Shown here piece by piece: positions 53,873 to 62,727 of a stretch of DNA of 64,000 nt. Each line of letters opens with the position of its first letter. Positions within the stretch are counted from its first letter, which is position 1. The notes beneath the pieces are model-generated. The model made no database searches, was not told the origin of the DNA, and was given only the letters and a program-made list of their open reading frames with translations. Source of the stretch: Methanolobus sp. GTDB lineage: Archaea; Halobacteriota; Methanosarcinia; Methanosarcinales; Methanosarcinaceae. Position numbers and translations under genes: made by a program. The stretch is from assembly GCF_016278385.1 (NCBI RefSeq), contig NZ_JADQBY010000021.1, positions 67,619-131,618 on the forward strand, read 5' to 3'.

Positions 53873-54973
53873 ATGCAAACACTGGTAATCTGCATTGACA
53901 GGGACAATGACCTTGGCGATAAAGCGAATGTTCTGGCGCCTTTGATTGGTAAAGAAGCAAGTATAGAAGCAGCGGTAAAGCTTGCAACGGCAGACCCTGA
54001 GGATTCTGATACTAACACGATCTTTGGGGGCGTCAAGATACTTGACGAGTTGCTTGCAAGGGGTATTGATGCTGAAATAGTCACCCTTGCCGGTGACAAG
54101 AACATCGGTATAATTTCTGATCAGAAAATAGCAAACCAGCTTGACATGATCTTAAAAAAATTCCCTGCTGAATCGGCTATATTTGTATCCGATGGGGCAG
54201 AAGATGAAACATTACTTCCCATTGTCCAGTCCAGGATCAAGATCGATTCTGTGAGGCGTATAGTAGTAATGCAGAGTGCCAATCTTGAAAGCACTTATTA
54301 CATAATTAAACATGCATTTAACGATCCTAAAATTTCCCAGACCTTCTTTGTTCCTCTGGGACTTGCGGCTCTTATCTATGCATTTTTCCTGATGATTGAC
54401 TATTCCCAGGGTGCGATCATAGGCATTCTGGCTGCGGTTGGTCTCTATATGCTCTACAGGGGGTTCAATGATACAGTTGACCTCTTCTGGGAAAAACTAA
54501 AAGATTCATTTTATTCAGGAAGAATTGCATTAATCACTTTTGCAACAGCAGCTTTTTTAGTTGTAGTAGGTACTATTTTAGGTCTTATGGAGGTCTGGTC
54601 ATTTTATACTGCAGAAGGACTGTGGTACTATGGTGCTGTTCCGCTGCTTACGGCTTTCATTCATAAGACTGTCTGGATATACGCCCTGGCAATACTCTTT
54701 GCAGATGCCGGAAAAATAGTAGACTGCAAGCAACATGGGGAGTCTATTAGTAAATACGTGATACCTGCTTTCTTTATAGTATCCATAGCTTTCCTTTTCT
54801 GGGGGGCTACCAGCTATCTCGTGTCTATGAGTCCGGTGCTGGAAGGTAACGGCGATCCACGTGCAGGTATGGAACTGTTCGTGTATTCCATCGTATTTTC
54901 TATAATACTTGCACTGGCAGGTATCAAAGTTTCGACCTTTCCAAAGGTAACAGGAAAGAAATCAAAAAGGTAG
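53873..54973 (+). CDS. DUF373 family membrane protein
   Basis: The N-terminal soluble domain (MQTLVICIDRDNDLGDKANV, ATADPEDSDTNTIFGGVKILDEL, VTLAGDKNIGIISDQKIANQLD) is the hallmark of archaeal DUF373. Residues from about 165 onward contain about six hydrophobic helices (FVPLGLAALIYAFFLMI, IALITFATAAFLVVVGTILGL, YVIPAFFIVSIAFLFW, YSIVFSIILALAGI). The function is unknown. It precedes the phosphorylase gene by four bases, so the two are probably cotranscribed. Confidence 0.85.
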   Translation: MQTLVICIDRDNDLGDKANVLAPLIGKEASIEAAVKLATADPEDSDTNTIFGGVKILDELLARGIDAEIVTLAGDKNIGIISDQKIANQLDMILKKFPAESAIFVSDGAEDETLLPIVQSRIKIDSVRRIVVMQSANLESTYYIIKHAFNDPKISQTFFVPLGLAALIYAFFLMIDYSQGAIIGILAAVGLYMLYRGFNDTVDLFWEKLKDSFYSGRIALITFATAAFLVVVGTILGLMEVWSFYTAEGLWYYGAVPLLTAFIHKTVWIYALAILFADAGKIVDCKQHGESISKYVIPAFFIVSIAFLFWGATSYLVSMSPVLEGNGDPRAGMELFVYSIVFSIILALAGIKVSTFPKVTGKKSKR

Positions 54974-54977
54974 GATT

Positions 54978-55772
54978 ATGCAGGAAAATGGTATTAACTA
55001 TCAGGATCTGAACCTGGATGCCGCGTTAATTGGCGGGGTTGCTTTTCCATCCATGCAGTCATGTGAAGAGTTGTCTGTAAGTACTCCATATGGTGATGTT
55101 CCATTGTATCTTTCAAAAATAGGAAACAGGAATATTGCGTTGATATCAAGACATGCAGGAGATGCCAAACATTTACCTCCACATATGATTAATTATTGTG
55201 CTAATATATATGCCATATATAAATTAGGTATAAAAAAGATCATATCCACCAATTCGGTGGGTACTATGAAAAATCATCCTGTAGGGAGCTTCTTTTTGCC
55301 CAATGATTTTATCGATCTTACCAGAAATCGTCCATCGACGTTCTTTAATGAAAGAACCGTGCATGCGGACGTGAGTGAACCTTATTGCCCTCAGATAAGA
55401 GATCTTATTAAAGATTCCCTTGAAAGGAAAAATGTTGGTTTTTCAGAGGGGGTATATGTATGTACTGAAGGCCCCAGGTTTGAAACAAAAGCTGAGATAC
55501 GCATGATGAGGCAATTCGGGGATGTTGTGGGTATGACCGGTCTTCCTGAAGTTGTGCTTGCAAAAGAGCTGAACATGTGTTATGCATCTATATGTACTGT
55601 GACAAACGACGCATGTGGCCTTGGAAATGGAAAGATGACAGTGAGTGAAGTGCTTGATACTCTTGCAAACATTAATGAAAAACTGCAGGCCGTTATTTTA
55701 GATGTGCTTCAATCGCTTCCCAGACAAAATTCCTGTAATTGTATGTTTGCAACATCTGATGCAGAGCTTTGA
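54978..55772 (+). CDS. 5'-methylthioinosine/methylthioadenosine phosphorylase-like enzyme (PNP family)
   Basis: The protein belongs to the trimeric PNP/MTAP family: ALISRHAGDAKHLPPHMINYCANI (phosphate site), STNSVGTMKNHPVGSFFLPNDFIDLT, TEGPRFETKAEIRMMRQFGDVVGMTGLPEVVLAKEL and ICTVTNDACG. The Asn in VTNDACG occupies the position that prefers 6-oxopurines in the family, which favours methylthioinosine over methylthioadenosine; this fits the methanogen route in which MTA is first deaminated. Specificity is an inference. The C-terminus has a CNC motif without known role. Confidence 0.85.
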   Translation: MQENGINYQDLNLDAALIGGVAFPSMQSCEELSVSTPYGDVPLYLSKIGNRNIALISRHAGDAKHLPPHMINYCANIYAIYKLGIKKIISTNSVGTMKNHPVGSFFLPNDFIDLTRNRPSTFFNERTVHADVSEPYCPQIRDLIKDSLERKNVGFSEGVYVCTEGPRFETKAEIRMMRQFGDVVGMTGLPEVVLAKELNMCYASICTVTNDACGLGNGKMTVSEVLDTLANINEKLQAVILDVLQSLPRQNSCNCMFATSDAEL

Positions 55773-55803
55773 TAAAAAAGATGAAAATGCCATGATTTTG
55801 TAA

Positions 55804-56637
55804 TCATGCAATATCTCTGGAAGTATCTATCTGCACACCATCTCCAATCTTAAATTTAATAATCTCGGTACTGGGTATCATTCCCCTGATTTTAGGGATT
55901 GCAAGTTTGCTTATCACTTTGTCAGCACTTTTGTCGAGTATTGATTCAAAAATCACATCACATAAGCTATATGTAAATTCCTCTATCTCTTTTACCTTAT
56001 CACTTTTAATTCCGTATAAATATGTCATGCATCCTAGCTCTTTTGTTGTTTCATAGAGCACATTGATCAGTTGCTTGACAAGTCCTTTGTTTATTGTAAG
56101 CTCCATGAAAAAAGAAAATGAATCAAAAATTATGTTTACTTCTTCCCCACTTGAATCATTTGCAATATTACGAAGGTTGTATTCAGTGAATTCAATTATT
56201 TTAGAATCAATGAATTCATTTCCCACATTAGCAGATATGTCTCCGCATGAAGTGTAGTAATACTCACTATAAATGTCTACAAAAATAATATTAGAGGGGT
56301 CAAATCCAAGGTTGATAACATCATTTAATACATAACTTGGTCTTCTGCAGGTAGTGAAATAATAGGTTTTCCTGGATTGTGTGAATTGGTAAAGAAACAC
56401 TTCTGACATTGAACGTGGATCTGCTGAAAAATATGTGAGTGAACCTGAAGGTAATCCTCCACCTAAAGTCCTGTCAAGGACCAAAATTCCTGTGGAGCTC
56501 AGACGCACGCCTTCTTCAATCACAAGGTTCTGATCTTGTTTTCTAAGACTGTTATATAGGGAGGATTCTACTCTGCCTATGGATTCAGCCTCATAGCTAA
56601 TGGTTTCTACTTCCATTACGTTTTTAGAATCCGCCAT
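55804..56637 (-). CDS. RecA/KaiC-like protein without a Walker A motif
   Basis: The 277-residue protein has the KaiC/RadA-like entry GILVLDRTLGGGLPSGSLTYFSADPRSMSEVFLYQF, in which the P-loop (GxxGxGKT) is replaced by SADPRSMSE. The core continues with NIIFVDIYSEYY and a Walker B-like strand NIIFDSFSFFMEL. Loss of the P-loop suggests it does not hydrolyse ATP and may act as a structural or regulatory paralogue, as with several archaeal RadA-like proteins. It is convergent with the phosphorylase and divergent from the large helicase. Confidence 0.72.
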   Translation of the reverse strand: MADSKNVMEVETISYEAESIGRVESSLYNSLRKQDQNLVIEEGVRLSSTGILVLDRTLGGGLPSGSLTYFSADPRSMSEVFLYQFTQSRKTYYFTTCRRPSYVLNDVINLGFDPSNIIFVDIYSEYYYTSCGDISANVGNEFIDSKIIEFTEYNLRNIANDSSGEEVNIIFDSFSFFMELTINKGLVKQLINVLYETTKELGCMTYLYGIKSDKVKEIEEFTYSLCDVIFESILDKSADKVISKLAIPKIRGMIPSTEIIKFKIGDGVQIDTSRDIA

Positions 56638-56725
56638 TTTTTATCCTCAATATTACTCGTTAATTATATTGTATCTAATATTATAAAAATCTTCTTTTAC
56701 TTATATACAATAGTATTTATAGGCT

Positions 56726-59224
56726 ATGCATCATCAAAGGTCAGCAATGACTCTCTGGATTCTAGCAAGCGCCGAAAGGTCAAAAATAATTGTCCTTCCG
56801 ATACGGGACAAAAAGAAAAAACCTCTTTTTGTCGGTGAACTCATCCTGAGAAATACTGATTCAGGTCCACGTCCTCACAAATTTAAGGTCCAAACAGAAG
56901 GGAAAAGTGAGTTGAGACCACCTTCTGAATTTATCGACCTTATAAGGATAGCTGATCGCATAATGATAGCTAAAGACGGGAATGACAGCCAGACAGCCAG
57001 CTTTGTTGAGATGCTTCAGGGTTTCCAACTAAGTGCTGATGTTGTAAATGCATGCAGGTTCTGTTTACTTAAACACAGGTTCAATTTTCTGAACCGGCGC
57101 TCGATAAGGTATCATAGGGAAAAAGTGTGTGAAGACTGTGCACGTGAGGAATTATTCCGAACATTAAAAAGTACTCATATGAATTATGGGGACGATGTAT
57201 GTCAGAGGTTTGAGGAAATTATGCTTAAAACCAGGGATCTTGACAGGACAATGGCTATGATAAGTCCTGATGAACTGGATCCCGATCTGACCAGATTTGA
57301 TTCGATTGCCGCAAACACGTCCGTTCCGACTGGTAAAATAGAGATTTTGCCTTTACACAAAAGTTTCAAGAAGTTGCTGCTTGAAAAATCTGATACTCTC
57401 CTGCCGGTACAATCCTTATCTGTAGAAAATGGTCTTCTCAAAGGGCAAAATCAGCTTGTTACATCGGTAACGGCAACAGGAAAGACCCTGATAGCTGAGC
57501 TTGCCGGTATTGAAAATATTCTTAATAAAAAAGGTAGATTGCTTTACCTTGTGCCTCTTGTGGCTCTTGCCAACCAGAAATATGATCAGTTCTCAAAAAG
57601 ATATTCATCCATAGGACTGAAAACATCTATCAGGGTGGGTAGTGAACGCATCAAAACTAAAAAAAGCGCATCAATGACAAGAACTCTGGATTCTGATATT
57701 ATTGTAGGTACATATGAGGGTCTGGACTATATTCTCAGGACAGGCGGTGCTGACCTGTTGGGACAGGTTGGAACAATTGTTATTGATGAGGTTCATATAA
57801 TCGAGGATTCGGAAAGAGGGCATCGCCTGGATGGAGTAATTGCAAGACTAAAGTACGCTGTACCAGGCGCTCAATTTATTTATCTTTCGGCAACTGTTGC
57901 TAAGCCAAAATTGCGTGCAAAACAGTTTGGAGCAAAACTCATAGAATATGAGTATCGTCCGGTACCCATTGAGAGGCACCTTATACTCTGTCCGGAGTAT
58001 TCAAAGACTAAAATAATGGCTCGTCTTGTGAGGCAGGAGTTTGCCATAACATCTTCAAAAGGACATAAAGGGCAGACCATAATATTTACAAATTCAAGAC
58101 GCAATTGCCATCGTATTTCTGAAGCCCTGCCAATATCAGCTGCTCCTTACCATGCGGGACTTACCAGCCAGGAGCGTAAAAAAGTCGAAATTGCATTTGT
58201 CAAAGGTAAACTTCCTGTTGTCGTTACAACAGCAGCACTTGCTGCCGGCGTGGATTTTCCTGCGTCACAGGTTATTTTTGAATCCCTGGCAATGGGAATT
58301 GAATGGCTTACTATGCAGGATTTCCTCCAGATGCTGGGACGTGCAGGAAGGCCTGATTACCATGACCGTGGTGAGGTCATATTGCTTGCTGTCCCCAATA
58401 AGAAGTACTCTGGTGACAGGGGCGATACTGAGGATGCTGTTGCCCTGAAACTGCTTAAGGGGGAGATGCAGCATACAAAGGTAGATTATGGCGAGGATGA
58501 AAAACTGGAAGAGATTCTTGCGTCAGCTGCTATTACTTCATCAAAGAAGGATCTGGAGAAGATCCATTCCTATATGCTGGCTGATTACAATGTTGACATA
58601 TTGCTTGCCAAACTTGTTAAAAATAAGTTCCTGCATAAAAAAGGTGATTTTATAGCCCTGACTAAATTTGGCAAAATAGCGGCAGGACATTTCCTGTCTG
58701 TGTCCAAGGCGTTTTTGATACGTGATTCTGTTCTTGTGAGTCAGGACCCAATTGTTACAGTTTCAAACCTGGAATTTTTTGATGCAGTCTACTACAAATA
58801 TGCTGCACGTATATCTGCTGCTCTTAATGTGAATCTTCCATCAAGGGTATTCCAGGGTGCATCCCTTGACATTCTTTTTGATGGTGAGAATCTGGAGAAT
58901 CTGGATATAACCCTGCGTGATCAGTTATTCGATTTTGCGGCTGATTTTTTAACCTGTAATTGTCGTGATTCTCCATATTGCGGATGTGCAGAACGTAAGT
59001 TCTCTGAGAAGATCATATCCATCAGGGTGGAAGGCTATGAGCCGGATGGGATTGTTAGGAAACTGGAGCACCTTTACGGGATTACTGCTTACCCGGGCGA
59101 TGTGCTGGGTTATCTGGATAATGTGGTGCGCAACCTCGAGGCAGTGGAAATGATAGCTGCGGCATATTCAAAAAGAGATGTTTCTGCAAAGGCACGTAGT
59201 CTTAAGAAACTGGTTGAAGGCTGA
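56726..59224 (+). CDS. DEAD/DEAH-box helicase with N-terminal zinc module (DUF5814-type)
   Basis: The 832-residue protein has an N-terminal extension with a Cys4 zinc module (CRFCLLKHRFNF...CEDCAREEL), then superfamily 2 helicase motifs: I TATGKTLIAELAG, II VIDEVHIIED, III YLSATVA, V TTAALAAGVDFPA and VI QMLGRAGRPDYHDRG. The C-terminal part has a second Cys cluster (CNCRDSPYCGCAERKF). Ski2-like features suggest RNA or DNA unwinding in repair or RNA turnover. I recall this as the archaeal DUF5814 group; substrate is unknown. The RecA-like gene is divergent, 88 bases away. Confidence 0.88.
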   Translation: MHHQRSAMTLWILASAERSKIIVLPIRDKKKKPLFVGELILRNTDSGPRPHKFKVQTEGKSELRPPSEFIDLIRIADRIMIAKDGNDSQTASFVEMLQGFQLSADVVNACRFCLLKHRFNFLNRRSIRYHREKVCEDCAREELFRTLKSTHMNYGDDVCQRFEEIMLKTRDLDRTMAMISPDELDPDLTRFDSIAANTSVPTGKIEILPLHKSFKKLLLEKSDTLLPVQSLSVENGLLKGQNQLVTSVTATGKTLIAELAGIENILNKKGRLLYLVPLVALANQKYDQFSKRYSSIGLKTSIRVGSERIKTKKSASMTRTLDSDIIVGTYEGLDYILRTGGADLLGQVGTIVIDEVHIIEDSERGHRLDGVIARLKYAVPGAQFIYLSATVAKPKLRAKQFGAKLIEYEYRPVPIERHLILCPEYSKTKIMARLVRQEFAITSSKGHKGQTIIFTNSRRNCHRISEALPISAAPYHAGLTSQERKKVEIAFVKGKLPVVVTTAALAAGVDFPASQVIFESLAMGIEWLTMQDFLQMLGRAGRPDYHDRGEVILLAVPNKKYSGDRGDTEDAVALKLLKGEMQHTKVDYGEDEKLEEILASAAITSSKKDLEKIHSYMLADYNVDILLAKLVKNKFLHKKGDFIALTKFGKIAAGHFLSVSKAFLIRDSVLVSQDPIVTVSNLEFFDAVYYKYAARISAALNVNLPSRVFQGASLDILFDGENLENLDITLRDQLFDFAADFLTCNCRDSPYCGCAERKFSEKIISIRVEGYEPDGIVRKLEHLYGITAYPGDVLGYLDNVVRNLEAVEMIAAAYSKRDVSAKARSLKKLVEG

Positions 59225-59326
59225 AATAAGTTTGTTCTGAGTGGGATTATAGCTGAATCGGATCCTCTCCATCAAAAATTATAATAGTTATGTATGCAGA
59301 TAGAAACCTGTTGAGGATATGATTGT

Positions 59327-59725
59327 ATGGATACTGACAAATCCGAAGGTAAAATAATGACTGATAAACCGGAAGAGATCAAGAAAAGAAAAAGTGTGAA
59401 GATTGAATTATATAAGCCGGATGATTTTAAGCAGGTTTATTCTATTGGTGCAGTTGGAGGACACAGTCCTTATGATTTTAGGATTGGATTCTACAATGAT
59501 ATGCCAATGGCTGCAAGCAAGTCCGGTGCAGAACAGGTAATTCAGAGAAGACTTGAAACGGAAGTAATACTTTCTCCTCTGGCAGCAGTTGAGCTTGTAC
59601 GCTGGTTAAATCAGCATATACAGAGTTATGAAGCTGCATTTGGTCCTATCAAAAAGCCTCAAGTGGCCATAAAAAAGAAGTCTGAACCTGTGCAGGATAG
59701 TACTGATCTACAGGGTTACATGTAA
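59327..59725 (+). CDS. DUF3467-like protein
   Basis: The 132-residue protein contains the pattern of DUF3467: VYSIGAVGGHSPYDFRIGFYND, then LETEVILSPLAAVELVRWLNQHIQSYEAAFGPI. A Lys-rich tail follows (KKPQVAIKKKSEP). The family has no known function. GAGG lies about 10 bases before the ATG. A later in-frame ATG (MTDKPEE, 59357) is an alternative start. Confidence 0.72.
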   Translation: MDTDKSEGKIMTDKPEEIKKRKSVKIELYKPDDFKQVYSIGAVGGHSPYDFRIGFYNDMPMAASKSGAEQVIQRRLETEVILSPLAAVELVRWLNQHIQSYEAAFGPIKKPQVAIKKKSEPVQDSTDLQGYM

Positions 59726-59850
59726 ACCCTGAATCTTAGATAGTTATGGTAAGTCGCCAAGAATAAATATGATATTGGCTATTTCTATAAGCCTGAAAAC
59801 TAATGTTATTCAGGATGCATTATTTTTTGAAATGAAAGTGAGGATTAATT

Positions 59851-60075
59851 TTGTTCCCTAGTAAGAAAGTCCAGAAGTTAATTGGATCCAAAATCCAGGT
59901 TGAAATGAAAGGTGACCTTCACCAGCTCGAAGGAATTTTGAAGAGTGCTGATGATTACATGAATCTGCATATGGTGGACACAGTAGAGATTGCAGACGGT
60001 GAACGCCTGCGTTCTCTTGGTTCAGTTGTGTTGCGTGGAAACAACATTATTCTTGTTGTCCCGATGGAAGAATAA
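59851..60075 (+). CDS. Archaeal Sm-like (Lsm) RNA-binding protein
   Basis: The 74-residue protein is a complete Sm fold: Sm1 region [36 protein letters not shown] and Sm2 [16 protein letters not shown]. It should assemble into a heptameric or hexameric ring that binds U-rich RNA. The start is TTG, 8-10 bases after GAGGA. The next gene starts 19 bases after its stop. Confidence 0.92.
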   Translation: MFPSKKVQKLIGSKIQVEMKGDLHQLEGILKSADDYMNLHMVDTVEIADGERLRSLGSVVLRGNNIILVVPMEE

Positions 60076-60094
60076 GCACTCAGTGGAAACTAAC

Positions 60095-60445
60095 ATGAGT
60101 ATTGAAGAGACCGCATTGAATATTATCCGCGACAGCAAGGAGGGGGTTTTCCAGAACGAACTCTGGAAAATTCTTGAGATTGACAGCCGTAAATGCTCCA
60201 GAGTTATATCCAAGCTTTTGGACGACGATCTTGTAACCCGTGAACAAGCTGTCTCTAACGGAGCCAGGACATATCTTCTTAAAGTTAAGGAAGAGGTGAA
60301 ACCATGCTTTGATCTCCTGTTGTCCGGGGATATGTTCTCACCATGTGCAGGATGCAGAGATGCATGCCAGCCAGAGTCCTGTGAAAAGCTCACTGCATGG
60401 GTTGCAAACATCGGTGAAGGCGAAAAAGCAGAGGAAATGTGCTGA
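60095..60445 (+). CDS. Winged-helix protein with a C-terminal four-cysteine cluster
   Basis: The start is set at the ATG of MSIEETALNIIRDSKEGVFQ; the listed ORF extends back through lsm in another frame. The N-terminal winged helix (VFQNELWKILEIDSRKCSRVISKLLDDDLVTREQ and a wing GARTYLL) is followed by CAGCRDACQPESC, which could hold a metal or an Fe-S cluster. I read it as a redox- or metal-responsive DNA- or RNA-binding protein, close to lsm and tRNA-Glu. Function is not known. Confidence 0.7.
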   Translation: MSIEETALNIIRDSKEGVFQNELWKILEIDSRKCSRVISKLLDDDLVTREQAVSNGARTYLLKVKEEVKPCFDLLLSGDMFSPCAGCRDACQPESCEKLTAWVANIGEGEKAEEMC

Positions 60446-60511
60446 TCAAGCGAAAGCTTTAATAAGTATATATGCCATGTTGGAGTCGCTTCACTAAAGC
60501 GAAATCAACGT

Positions 60512-60589
60512 GCTCCGGTAGTGTAGTCCGGCCAATCATTCCGGCCTTTCGAGCCGAAGACTCGGGTTCGAATCCCGGCCGGAGCACCA
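60512..60589 (+). tRNA. tRNA-Glu (anticodon TTC)
   Basis: The acceptor stem is GCTCCGG/CCGGAGC, the T arm is CTCGGGTTCGAATCCCGG and the anticodon loop is CTTTCGA, giving TTC. Discriminator A and an encoded CCA follow. The anticodon stem has an apparent C27-A43 mismatch and the D stem a mismatch at 13-22. No intron is present. Confidence 0.93.
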
Positions 60590-60825
60590 TACAATTTTTC
60601 ACATAAATTGCAGAAGTTAATACTCATATTTTCACGTAAAATATCGATTGTTTAAATTATTGATGTCGTTTTTGTAAAAGTTAATTATAATCTAATTTAC
60701 AGACATCTCACTATATGGAATTAATCACAGAGTTTGGCCCGGAAATCAAAGACCTTGTTTCTTTGCCGGGTTTGAGCCGGAAGTAATATTCCAATGAGTT
60801 TTGCACTGTAACCTGAGGTAAAAAA
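60590..60825 (+). promoter_or_regulatory. Leader region of the DEAD-box helicase gene with a micro-ORF
   Basis: This gap of 236 bases precedes the DEAD-box gene. It holds a 23-codon micro-ORF (60715-60786, MELITEFGPEIKDLVSLPGL...). GC-rich bases within it could pair (GGCCCGG...CCGGGTT). A long 5' leader for a cold-responsive deaD is known in the related Methanococcoides; whether this is one is inference. GAGGT precedes the GTG start of the helicase. Confidence 0.35.
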
Positions 60826-62226
60826 GTGTCATTTGATGATCTTAATTTAATACACCCGCTTCAGCGGGCATTGTCTGAGGAAGGGTATACAACCCCCACA
60901 CCAATACAGAAACAATCCATCCCACATCTTTTGAGTGGAAAGGACATGATTGGTATCGCCCAGACAGGTACAGGCAAGACTGCTTCTTTCATATTACCTA
61001 TTCTTCATAATATGTCGGCGTCATACAAAGCTCCACGTCCAAGAAAACCTCGTGTATTGGTGCTTGCACCTACAAGGGAGCTTGCAGCACAGATAGGGGA
61101 CAGTTTTTCCACTTATGGTAAATACACCCGTTTCAAGCATACCGTGGTTTTTGGTGGGGTTGGGCAGAGTCCACAGGTCAGAGCTCTCTCAAAGGGCGTA
61201 GATTCCCTTGTAGCGACTCCTGGCAGATTACTTGACCTGATAGACCAGGGACATGTAAGACTCTCTGACGTGGAGTATTTCGTCCTTGACGAAGCTGATA
61301 GAATGCTTGACATGGGATTTATCAATGACGTGTACAAAGTCGTTGGTATGTTGCCTCAGAAACGTCAGTCACTTTTCTTTTCAGCTACTATGTCACCGGA
61401 GATATCCCAGCTTGCCAGGAAAATGCTGACAAATCCAGTGACTGTGGAGGTAACTCCGCAGGCAACCACAGTAGAGCGCATAGACCAGTATGTATTTTTC
61501 GTTGATTCAGATAACAAGAATCCTCTGATACTTCAACTCCTGAGAAGCAAACATCTTGAGTGTGTTCTTGTTTTTACCCGTACAAAGCACCGTGCGAACA
61601 AAGTTGCTGAGATGCTTAACAAGAACAGGATTCCGGCTGATGCCATACATGGCAACAAGTCCCAGACACACCGTACAACGACACTTCAGAAGTTCAAGTC
61701 CGGAAATCTACGTGTGCTTGTGGCAACAGATATAGCTGCCCGTGGAATTGATATTGAGGATATTTCTCACGTAATAAACTATGATCTGCCAAATGTATCT
61801 GAAAGCTATGTTCACCGTATAGGTCGTACAGCAAGGGCAGGTGCTGATGGTACAGCATTTTCTTTCTGTGCTGCTGATGAACGTGATTTCCTGCATGGTA
61901 TAGAGAAGCTCATTAGAATGAAAATAGAAGTTGCTGAGCATGATTTTCATTCGGAAAAAGCCAAGAACGCCACTGGTGATGATGCAAAACCAGCCCCCAG
62001 ACAACAGGGTAATTCAAGAGGTGGCTCCGGTCCTAAAAGAAGTCAGGGCAGGGGTAAAAAAGGTGAAGGTAAAAGTGGTAGAAGCAGTACTGGTAGTGGT
62101 GGCAGAGCCAAGAAGGATATTAAAGTGAAAGGCATCCAATCTACAAGTACAAATAAAGGGCAAGCTAAGAACAAGAGCGGTAATCGCACTGGCTCTGGAA
62201 ATAAAAGTCAGTCAGGAAGAAGCTGA
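60826..62226 (+). CDS. DEAD-box RNA helicase with basic Gly/Ser-rich tail
   Basis: All superfamily motifs are visible: Q motif (YTTPTPIQKQSIP), I AQTGTGKTASF, Ia PTRELAAQ, II VLDEADRMLDMG, III FFSATMS, V VATDIAARGIDI and VI HRIGRTARAG. The last 85 residues are a basic, low-complexity tail rich in G, S, K and R (GGSGPKRSQGRGKKGEGKSGR), probably disordered and RNA-binding. Cold-inducible DeaD of Methanococcoides burtonii has a comparable tail. It unwinds structured RNA. The start is a GTG with GAGGT upstream. Confidence 0.95.
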   Translation: MSFDDLNLIHPLQRALSEEGYTTPTPIQKQSIPHLLSGKDMIGIAQTGTGKTASFILPILHNMSASYKAPRPRKPRVLVLAPTRELAAQIGDSFSTYGKYTRFKHTVVFGGVGQSPQVRALSKGVDSLVATPGRLLDLIDQGHVRLSDVEYFVLDEADRMLDMGFINDVYKVVGMLPQKRQSLFFSATMSPEISQLARKMLTNPVTVEVTPQATTVERIDQYVFFVDSDNKNPLILQLLRSKHLECVLVFTRTKHRANKVAEMLNKNRIPADAIHGNKSQTHRTTTLQKFKSGNLRVLVATDIAARGIDIEDISHVINYDLPNVSESYVHRIGRTARAGADGTAFSFCAADERDFLHGIEKLIRMKIEVAEHDFHSEKAKNATGDDAKPAPRQQGNSRGGSGPKRSQGRGKKGEGKSGRSSTGSGGRAKKDIKVKGIQSTSTNKGQAKNKSGNRTGSGNKSQSGRS

Positions 62227-62370
62227 TCTGTTAACTTTAATTTATTTTTTTCAGTAGCATTTATCCCGGCATAGACCGAAAATGCTAATATTTGCTACTG
62301 ATATTATGTTGGCCTCATACACAAAACCAGATTCATATTTTTTTGTTTTGTAAAAACGAAGTGATTGTAA

Positions 62371-62727
62371 ATGAGGTATATCATCCAGTTCGCAATTATT
62401 CTAGCAATTTGTGTCATTGGTGACTTGCTCCATGATTACCTTCATCTGCCGATTCCCGGAAATGTTCTGGGGATGGTATTGCTTTTGATTCTCCTGTTGA
62501 CAGGTGTCATCAAGTTGACAATGATAGAGGATGTAAGCAATTTCATGCTGAAACATCTCTCATTTTTTTTCATACCGGCAGCTGTAGGATTGATAACATG
62601 TTTTACGATACTTGAAGGAAAATGGACTGCCTTGATGTTTATTTCCGTAGTGTCCACTTTCATAATTGCAGTAGTGACCGGTATGACGGTCCAGATACTG
62701 ATGAAAAGGAGGCAGTCCGTTGAGTGA
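62371..62727 (+). CDS. lrgA: LrgA/CidA (holin-like) family membrane protein
   Basis: The 118-residue protein has four hydrophobic helices with the family motif LPIPGNVLGMVLLLILLLTGVIKL and LSFFFIPAAVGLITCF. CidA/LrgA proteins form small membrane channels; in bacteria they affect autolysis and overflow metabolite transport. Its stop overlaps the start of the LrgB gene. Its role in an archaeon without murein is unclear; metabolite export is more likely than lysis. Confidence 0.88.
   Translation: MRYIIQFAIILAICVIGDLLHDYLHLPIPGNVLGMVLLLILLLTGVIKLTMIEDVSNFMLKHLSFFFIPAAVGLITCFTILEGKWTALMFISVVSTFIIAVVTGMTVQILMKRRQSVE

Noticed and set aside
60715-60786. 23-codon micro-ORF before the DEAD-box helicase
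   Set aside because: Mentioned under the leader region, but not called as a gene because there is no ribosome binding site or conservation evidence.
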